NCBI GenBank assembly: GCA_963790065.1
Contig: CAWBNK010000006.1
Location: 992,001-1,056,000 of the forward strand
DNA length: 64,000 nucleotides
Reading direction: 5' to 3'
Source: Palsa-504 sp963790065
Lineage (GTDB): Bacteria > Actinomycetota > Actinomycetes > Streptosporangiales > Streptosporangiaceae
A program made the position numbers and the translations under genes. Numbering within the stretch: the stretch's first letter is position 1; each line of letters begins with the position of its first letter. Shown here one piece after another: positions 59,371 to 64,000 of the stretch. The notes under the pieces were generated by a model. That model was not told where the DNA came from. It made no database searches and worked only from the letters and a program-made list of their open reading frames with translations.

Positions 59371-60193
59371 ATGATCGCGAACCTGCAGGCCCACTACGGC
59401 TTCACCCGCATGCCGTTCGGCACCGCCATCCCCATAGACGCGCTCTACGCCTCTGCCGCGCACAAGGAAGCCGTCGCCCGGCTGCGCTGGCTCATCTCCG
59501 CCCGCGGCCTGGGCGCGCTGACCGGCGAAGTCGGCTGCGGGAAGACGGTCGCCGTCCGCGCCGCCGTCGCCGGCCTGGACGCCTCCCGCCACACCCTGAT
59601 CTACCTGCCCAACCCGCAGATCGGGGTGCGCGGCATCCACGGCGCCATCGCCGCCGCGCTCGGCCAGGCCCCCCGCTTCCACCACGCCACCCTCATCCCC
59701 CAGGTCGAAGCCGCGCTCGCCGCCGAGGCAGAAGAAAGAAGCCTGGCACGTGCTGCTGGCCATCGACGAATCACACCTGCTCACCGGCGAGCAGCTGGAA
59801 GCCGTCCGCATGCTCACCAGCCACGGCATGGACTACGCCTCCCCGCTGACCATCCTTCTCATCGGCCAGCCCACCCTGCGGCGCCGCCTGCGCGTCGGCG
59901 ACATGGCCGCCCTCGACCAGCGCATCCAGCTCCGCTACCACATCCCCGCCCCCGCCCTCACCCAGGCCGAGGCCGACGGCTACCTCCGCGCCCACCTGGC
60001 GCTGGCAGGACGGACCGACACGCTATTCAGCGATGACGCGGTCCGGGCGATCCACGCCCACGCCCGCGGCATGCCGCGCGCCATCAACCGGCTCGCCATC
60101 ACCGCCCTGCTCGCCGCCTATACCGCCGGCAAGACCATCGCCGACGAATCCTCCGCCCGCACCGCCATCGCCGAAGAGACCACGACAGACTGA
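59371..60193 (+). pseudogene. ExeA/TniB-like AAA ATPase of the transposon, frameshifted
   Basis: ATG 59371: MIANLQAHYGFTRMPFGTAI, then Walker A GALTGEVGCGKTVAVRAAVA. Near 59735 (GAAGAAAGAAG) the frame must move by one base. It then continues AWHVLLAIDESHLLTGEQLE (Walker B), TILLIGQPTLRRRLRVGDMA (sensor 1) and ARGMPRAINRLAITALLAAY (sensor 2), to the stop at 60193. The total is one base more than a multiple of three. Such ATPases select targets for DDE transposases. Either the transposon is now defective or the site is a sequencing or programmed frameshift. Confidence 0.82.
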
Positions 60194-60269
60194 CCACCAC
60201 CACGACACCCTGGCCACCGAAACCCCGCCCGACATCCAGCGAACACCGTGAAGGGCCGAGAACAAGAAA

Positions 60270-61637
60270 GGGTCTGTCAACTTAACGGTGTAACTTCTTT
60301 CTCTGTTGTTACTTGCGTCCCGCGCTCAGGCGGCCGTCAAACGTGATGTCGAAGGCGTTCAGGGCGGCCTTCCACCGGTTGGTCCACCGCTGGCGGCCCT
60401 TCCCGGTCGGGTCCAGGCTCCTGATCGCCAGGTACAGGCACTTCAGCGCGGCCTGCTCGGTCGGGAAGTGACCGCGAGCATTCACCGCGCGGCGCAGCCG
60501 GGCATTAATCGATTCGATCGCATTCGTCGTGCAGATAACCGTCCTTATTTCCCGGTCGAACTGCAGGAAAGGAACGAATTCCGCCCACGCGTTCTCCCAC
60601 AGCCGTATGATGGCCGGGTAGCGCTTCTCCCATTTCCCGGAGAACTCGGCGAACCGGTCCAGCGCCTCGGATTCGGACGCGGCAGTGTAAACGGGCTTGA
60701 GGTCTTTCGCGATCTGCGCCCAGTCTCTTTTCGACGCGTACCTGAATGAATTCCGCAGCAAATGCACAATGCATGTTTGCACGATGGTTTTCTCCCACAC
60801 GGCATTGACCGCGTCCGGCAGGCCCTTGAGCCCGTCGCAGACCACCATCAGGACGTCCCTGGTGCCGCGGTTCTTGATTTCCGAGCAGACCCGCATCCAG
60901 TACTTCGCCCCCTCCCCGTCGCCGTGCTCCCCGGCCCACAGGCCCAGCACGTCACGCTCGCCGTCGACGGTGACGCCCAGCGCGAGGTAGACGGGCCGGT
61001 TCGCGACCTGGCCCTCGCGGATCTTCACGTTGATCGCGTCGATGAAGATCACCGCGTAAACCGCGTCCAATGGACGGCTCTGCCAGTCCGCCATTCCTTC
61101 CATGACCCGGTCGGTGATCGTGGTGATGGTCTGCTTGGAGACCTCGGCGCCGTACACCTCGGCCAGGTGCGCGGCGATTTCCCCGTGGGTGAGCCCTTTC
61201 GCCGACAGGGAAATGACCATGTCATCGACCCCGGTCAGCCGCCGCTGCCTTTTGGCGACGATTTTCGGCTCGAAGCTGGAATCCCGGTCCTGCGGCACCG
61301 AAATCTCCACCGGTCCCGTATCGGTGAGCACCGTCTTGGGCCGCCGGCCATTACGGGAATTACCGCCGTTGCGGCCTTCCAGGTCATGCTTGCCATACCC
61401 GAGGTGATCGTCCAGCTCGCCTTCCAGGGCACTCTCGATCACCATCTTGGTCAGCTTGCCCAGCAGCCTCCCTCACCGGTCAGCTTCAGCCCGCCGGTCC
61501 GGGCCCGCTCGGTCAGCTCGCGCAGCACCTGCTCATCGGCCGCCGAGAGCTCCGCCTCGGCCTGCCCCTGGTTCTGTGCACGTCGGTCACGATGTCTCCT
61601 TCCGTCTCAGGAGTTACACCATTGAAATTACAGTCCC
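60270..61637 (-). mobile_element. IS256-family insertion sequence
   Basis: Ends are inverted repeats of about 29 bp. Left, 60270-60298, starts GGGTCTGTCAACTTAACGGT. The complement of the right end, 61637-61609, starts GGGACTGTAATTTCAATGGT; both continue GTAACT. They enclose one minus-strand IS256 transposase. No clear target duplication was found. The right end supplies the last ten codons of the truncated HTH gene next to it. Confidence 0.85.
60309..61445 (-). CDS. IS256-family transposase (5' end frameshifted)
   Basis: 378 residues from ATG 61445. HLGYGKHDLEGRNGGNSRNG and PVEISVPQDRDSSFEPKIVA open the frame. YAVIFIDAINVKIREGQVAN holds the first Asp, LMVVCDGLKGLPDAVNAVWE the second, and ICTTNAIESINARLRRAVNA the Glu, completing the DDE triad of the mutator-type fold. 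Upstream the protein continues in another frame (LSAADEQVLRELTERARTGG; LKLTGEGG), so one base is missing near 61470 (GAGGGAGGCTG). The natural protein would have about 40 more residues. Activity of the shorter form is doubtful. Confidence 0.88.
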   Translation of the reverse strand: MVIESALEGELDDHLGYGKHDLEGRNGGNSRNGRRPKTVLTDTGPVEISVPQDRDSSFEPKIVAKRQRRLTGVDDMVISLSAKGLTHGEIAAHLAEVYGAEVSKQTITTITDRVMEGMADWQSRPLDAVYAVIFIDAINVKIREGQVANRPVYLALGVTVDGERDVLGLWAGEHGDGEGAKYWMRVCSEIKNRGTRDVLMVVCDGLKGLPDAVNAVWEKTIVQTCIVHLLRNSFRYASKRDWAQIAKDLKPVYTAASESEALDRFAEFSGKWEKRYPAIIRLWENAWAEFVPFLQFDREIRTVICTTNAIESINARLRRAVNARGHFPTEQAALKCLYLAIRSLDPTGKGRQRWTNRWKAALNAFDITFDGRLSAGRK

Positions 61638-62191
61638 GAGCAGGAGGGTGCGTGCGTCTATGGCGGTGGGTGGCTGGCTGGAATCATCATCGTCATCCGT
61701 CGCGGCGGGCTCGCCCCTGCTACCTGTACGGGTCGTACGGCGAGTAGATGAGGGTTTATGAGGGTTATGAGGGTTGGGGTCCGCTCTGGCTGACCCTGTG
61801 CTGCGCCCTGGGCTGACCCTGTGAGTGCGGTCCGGGTTCGGCTGTAGGGTGCGCTCTGGGCTGACCCTGTGTAGGGCCGCTCTGGGCTGACCCTGTGTAG
61901 GGTCCGCTCTGGGCTGACCCTGCGCGGTGGCCAGCGGCAGCAGCTCGTAGACCGCCGCCTTGCCCCAGACCCCGCCGCCGAGCCGCTTGATGGTGCCCTC
62001 GTCCTCAAGCTCGCGGGCGATCCCCGACACGCGGGACGGAGACCGGCTGAGCCGGGCCACGAGAACCTCGCGCTTGCAGTACCCGGTGCGCGACCCCTTG
62101 GGCACCTCCTCGGCCCACGCGAGGACCACACCTTGCGGGAGTGCGGCCCGTGGTAGTGGTCGAGGACCTCGACCACCAGGTCGATGCTCAT
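61614..62191 (-). pseudogene. Winged-helix/HTH replication- or regulation-type protein, frameshifted and 3'-truncated by IS256
   Basis: ATG 62191 overlaps the previous stop: MSIDLVVEVLDHYHG. Then, one frame over, LPQGVVLAWAEEVPKGSRTG, YCKREVLVARLSRSPSRVSG and IARELEDEGTIKRLGGGVWG form a clear winged helix. The tail is a run of GQPRADP- and HRVSPER-type repeats and an acidic stretch. The last residues, LLLGTVISMV, are encoded by the IS256 end, so the original C-terminus is lost. Confidence 0.7.
61783..61922. repeat. Five iteron-like repeats of GGCTGACCCTG
   Basis: Copies of a CTCTGGGCTGACCCTGTG-like unit begin near 61783, 61806, 61853, 61880 and 61906. Just left, ATGAGGGTT occurs three times (61748, 61758, 61767). 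They fall inside the 3' part of the HTH gene, where they encode its low-complexity tail. The regular spacing resembles iterons of replication origins, but pure coding repetition is equally possible. Confidence 0.5.
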
Positions 62192-62498
62192 GGCGTCGGC
62201 TCGCGCAGCCTGGCCAGCAGCGCATCGACCCGAGCCGCGGCGAGGTCATCGCTGGCCCTGACCTCTGACACCAGCCGGGCACGGAGCTGGTGCAGCTCGG
62301 CCAGCATCGAGTCCACGGCATCCATCGCCGTGTTCGCCGCCTGCCTGATGGAGGGCTGTGCCCTGGTGTCATCGCGGGCTGCCCACTGGGCCAGGGCCAC
62401 GCCAGGACCCCGTTGTGGTCCTCCAGGCGGCTGGTGGAGTCCCCGATGGTGCGGCGGCCGGGCGTGACCTGGTCCAGGGGAGCGTCAGGTCCGGGCAC
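62188..62498 (-). pseudogene. Small helical element protein with one frameshift
   Basis: A frame from about 62498 (PGPDAPLDQVTPGRRTIGDS; TSRLEDHNGVLAW) joins, after one missing base near 62402, to ALAQWAARDDTRAQPSIRQA, ANTAMDAVDSMLAELHQLRA and RASDDLAAARVDALLARLRE. It ends at the TGA overlapping the ATG of the HTH gene. Helical, probably coiled-coil. Function unknown. Confidence 0.5.
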
Positions 62499-62604
62499 CG
62501 TCCCGGCCGGTCAGTTACGCTGGCCGTGTCTGTGGTGCCTGGTGGCGCTTCGACGTTGGTGCGGCTCCTGGCAGGTGTTGACGTGACGGCCTGCCAGGAA
62601 CCGC

Positions 62605-62861
62605 CGTCATCTGGTGGCCGACCTGGCCTGGTCACAGGGTGGCCTTGGCAGCCGGGTCACCTGGATGACCTTGGCCTCGATCTCGTTCAGGTCAACCTTG
62701 ACCAGATGGCCACCGACCCGGTAGCCGTGGATCAGCCCGCTGGTGATCCAGCGGCAGACCGTTTTGTAGTCAACGTCGTACATCTTGGCGGCGGCTTGCC
62801 GCGATGTAAGTCGGCGGCTGCGCGCGGTGGTAGCAGGCACGGGGGATCGCCTCCAGGGCAA
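62605..62861 (-). CDS. Excisionase-like HTH protein
   Basis: 84 residues. SRRLTSRQAAAKMYDVDYKT and VCRWITSGLIHGYRVGGHLV form the MerR/Xis-type winged HTH (helix-turn-helix, then the wing RVGGHLVKVD) used by recombination directionality factors and by DNA-binding AlpA/BldC-like proteins. LNEIEAKVIQV closes it. It is the gene nearest the right att site, where an excisionase is often found. Identification as Xis rests on fold and position. Confidence 0.7.
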
Positions 62862-62889
62862 GGGCCAGCAGTATAGGAACCCTCGCCGC

Positions 62890-63015
62890 TATTTGGTGTC
62901 GTTGCGCCGCGGCGGCGGCCGCTCGTGTGCATCAGGCTGCTTATGTCGTTGCGCCGCCTGCTGGCGCTCCTGGCCCCCAGGCCATTTAGGTGTCGTAGCG
63001 CCGCCTGTGGCGCTC
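62890..63015. repeat. Three direct repeats with 47-bp period next to attR
   Basis: GTCGTTGCGCCGC at 62898, GTCGTTGCGCCGC at 62945 and GTCGTAGCGCCGC at 62992 are spaced exactly 47 bases. The second and third continue as CCTGCTGGCGCTCC and CCTGTGGCGCTCC, each able to form a GCGCC/GGCGC hairpin. They lie between the excisionase-like gene and the attachment core, so they may be binding sites for it or an arm-type array. Confidence 0.65.
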
Positions 63016-63164
63016 CGCACGTGCCCAAGGTAACACCCGGTGTCCTGGCCTGGGCCAGCGTGGTGGGTCTGGAGCCGTGAGACGCTGAAGCACCCAGGAC
63101 TTGGCCCAGGGAGCTCACCAGGGCTGGCCAGCCCACGGCCGGGAGCTGAGGAGGGGGGGGGGTG

Positions 63165-63177
63165 GTCTTACCCACCC
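63165..63177. repeat. Right attachment core (attR)
   Basis: GTCTTACCCACCC, identical to 50283-50295. Regulator gene sequence continues to the right; element sequence, starting with a run of G, lies to the left. Confidence 0.85.
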
Positions 63178-64000
63178 CGGCCATCCCGGCGATCGCCGAG
63201 ATCACGAGGGTCCGCGGCCTCTGCGCGCTGGCCCGCTCCAGCATCCCGGTCAGGTCCGCCAGCTCGGCTGCCCGGCCCGCAAACTGCCGCACCGGGCCCG
63301 GCAGCTCCCGCGGCACCACCGGTCCCGGCCAGGCGCCCGCCAGCCGGGCATCACCCGGCAGCAGGGGACCGGGCTCAAGACCCGCCACGACCGGGCCAGT
63401 GGTGAGGATCTGCCGGTGCAGCTCGCGCAGCTCGGCTCCCGGCTCGGCGCCCAGCTCATCTACGACCATCCGCCGCGCGTGCTGATAAGCGGCCAGTGCT
63501 TCGGCCTGGCGGCCGTCGCGGTACAGGGCAAGCATCAGCAGGGCGTGCAGGTGCTCGCGCAACGGGTGGGCCACGGCCATGCGTTCGAGCTCGGCGATGA
63601 CCACGTCGTGACGGCCCAGGCGTAGCTCAGCGTCGACCCGCAACTCCGCCGCCTGCAGCCGCAGCTCGACCAGCCGTGGAACCTCGCTTAGCGCCAGCGT
63701 CTCCGACTCCACGTCCGTCAGCGGCTCGCCCCGCCACAGTGCCAGTGCCGCCCGCGCCTGGTCAGCCGCAGCTTCCCAGGAACCGCCTCGCGCAGAGTTA
63801 CGCGCGCCGTCGAGCATGACTTCGAACCGGGCCACATCCAGTTCGCCGGGATCAACCCGGATCATGTATCCCGGGGATCGGGTGACGATCCGGGCCTGGT
63901 CTGCATTCCCCAGCCCGCGGCGCAACCTCTTCACGTAGTTTCGTACCGTCGCCGAGGCCGATGGCGGCGGCGCTGGCCCCCACAGTGTCTCGGCAATCTC
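63165..64000 (-). pseudogene. AfsR/SARP-type regulator, 5' half (DNA-binding and BTAD domains)
   Basis: Open at the right edge. From EIAETLWGPAPPPSASATVR and NYVKRLRRGLG (end of the OmpR-like winged helix) the chain runs through YMIRVDPGELDVARFEVMLD and the BTAD helices (QARAALALWRGEPLTDVESE; VAHPLREHLHALLMLALYRD; AALAAYQHARRMVVDELGAE-like). A linker and LVISAIAGMAGVGKT follow. At GVGKT it meets the element core and then nonsense. The continuation is at 50295-48125. SARP/AfsR proteins activate secondary-metabolite genes by binding direct repeats near -35. This one is disrupted, though a truncated DNA-binding-BTAD protein could still be made, as in small SARPs. Confidence 0.92.

Larger units (their letters stand above)
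56620..60250 (+). mobile_element. DDE/AAA transposon (IS481/Tn7-like gene set)
   Basis: Four plus-strand genes (zinc-finger DUF6431-like, DDE transposase, small protein, AAA ATPase) lie between imperfect inverted ends. Left, 56622 on, reads ACGGTGTT...TTGATGT..CCGGCGGGTT. The complement of the right end (about 60248 back) reads ACGGTGTT...TGGATGT..GGCGGGGTT. Exact outer boundaries and target duplication were not resolved. It sits inside the integrated element and ends 20 bases before the IS256 copy. Confidence 0.7.
50283..63177. mobile_element. 12.9-kb integrated element interrupting the AfsR/SARP gene
   Basis: Defined by identical 13-bp sequences at 50283-50295 and 63165-63177, which mark the break in one gene whose halves lie outside on both sides. 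Contents are a decayed large serine recombinase next to the left end, a possible excisionase next to the right end, an HTH protein, a broken phage capsid gene, small overlapping genes, a DDE/AAA transposon and an IS256-family element. Removing the span 50283-63164 would rejoin the codons as AGVGKTALAV. I interpret it as the remains of a phage or phage-like integrative element. The recombinase is dead, so it is probably fixed. Confidence 0.88.

Noticed and set aside
1..64000. tRNA or rRNA as integration target
   Set aside because: No cloverleaf or rRNA-like segment was recognised. The element's target is a protein-coding P-loop sequence instead.

Overview
The window is high-GC DNA with actinomycete gene content: an ECF41-type sigma factor, deazaflavin (F420)-dependent nitroreductase-family proteins, an AfsR/SARP regulator, many GTG starts, and a large serine recombinase element. 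It is most likely a soil actinomycete chromosome. I cannot name the genus from sequence alone. No rRNA, tRNA or CRISPR array was recognised.

Layout. 1-21000 is mostly single-gene metabolic and regulatory chromosome: an ABC ATPase end, an ECF41 sigma factor, a response regulator/histidine kinase pair, an epimerase, methyltransferases, a luciferase-like oxidoreductase, VOC proteins, glutaminase, an alpha/beta hydrolase, a DUF234-type ATPase, an acetamidase, a cNMP-binding histidine kinase and an amidohydrolase. Several decayed genes lie among them. 21100-26260 is a minus-strand cluster that looks like a biological-conflict (anti-phage) system. It comprises a SIR2-fold NADase-like protein, an overlapping STAND NTPase with a central membrane helix and 13 nearly identical WD40 repeats, a possible microprotein, and a two-helix membrane protein. 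26700-36400 carries a membrane glycosyltransferase-like protein, two flavin oxidases, a VapBC pair with a damaged antitoxin start, and an alkylsulfatase. 36700-42000 is a decay zone: a DUF899 pseudogene fused to a truncated SRPBCC gene, two integrase fragments and a phosphotransferase remnant. 42100-45300 holds an Lrp/AsnC regulator divergent from a two-gene transsulfuration operon.

48125-64000 is the most striking part. One AfsR/SARP-type regulator gene (minus strand) is split in its Walker A codons by a 12.9-kb integrated element, 50283-63177. The 13-bp sequence GTCTTACCCACCC occurs at both junctions, so removing the element with one copy would restore the reading frame through AGVGKTALAVQ. 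Next to the left junction lies a decayed large serine recombinase. Next to the right junction lie an excisionase-like HTH gene and three 47-bp-spaced repeats. The interior holds a broken HK97-type capsid gene, a chain of overlapping small genes, a DDE/AAA transposon (about 56620-60250) and an IS256-family element (60270-61637). It therefore looks like a degraded phage-derived integrative element carrying nested transposons.

Many genes in the window, inside and outside the element, carry single-base frameshifts. Some of these are probably true decay. Uncorrected indels in the assembly remain possible and would change several calls.
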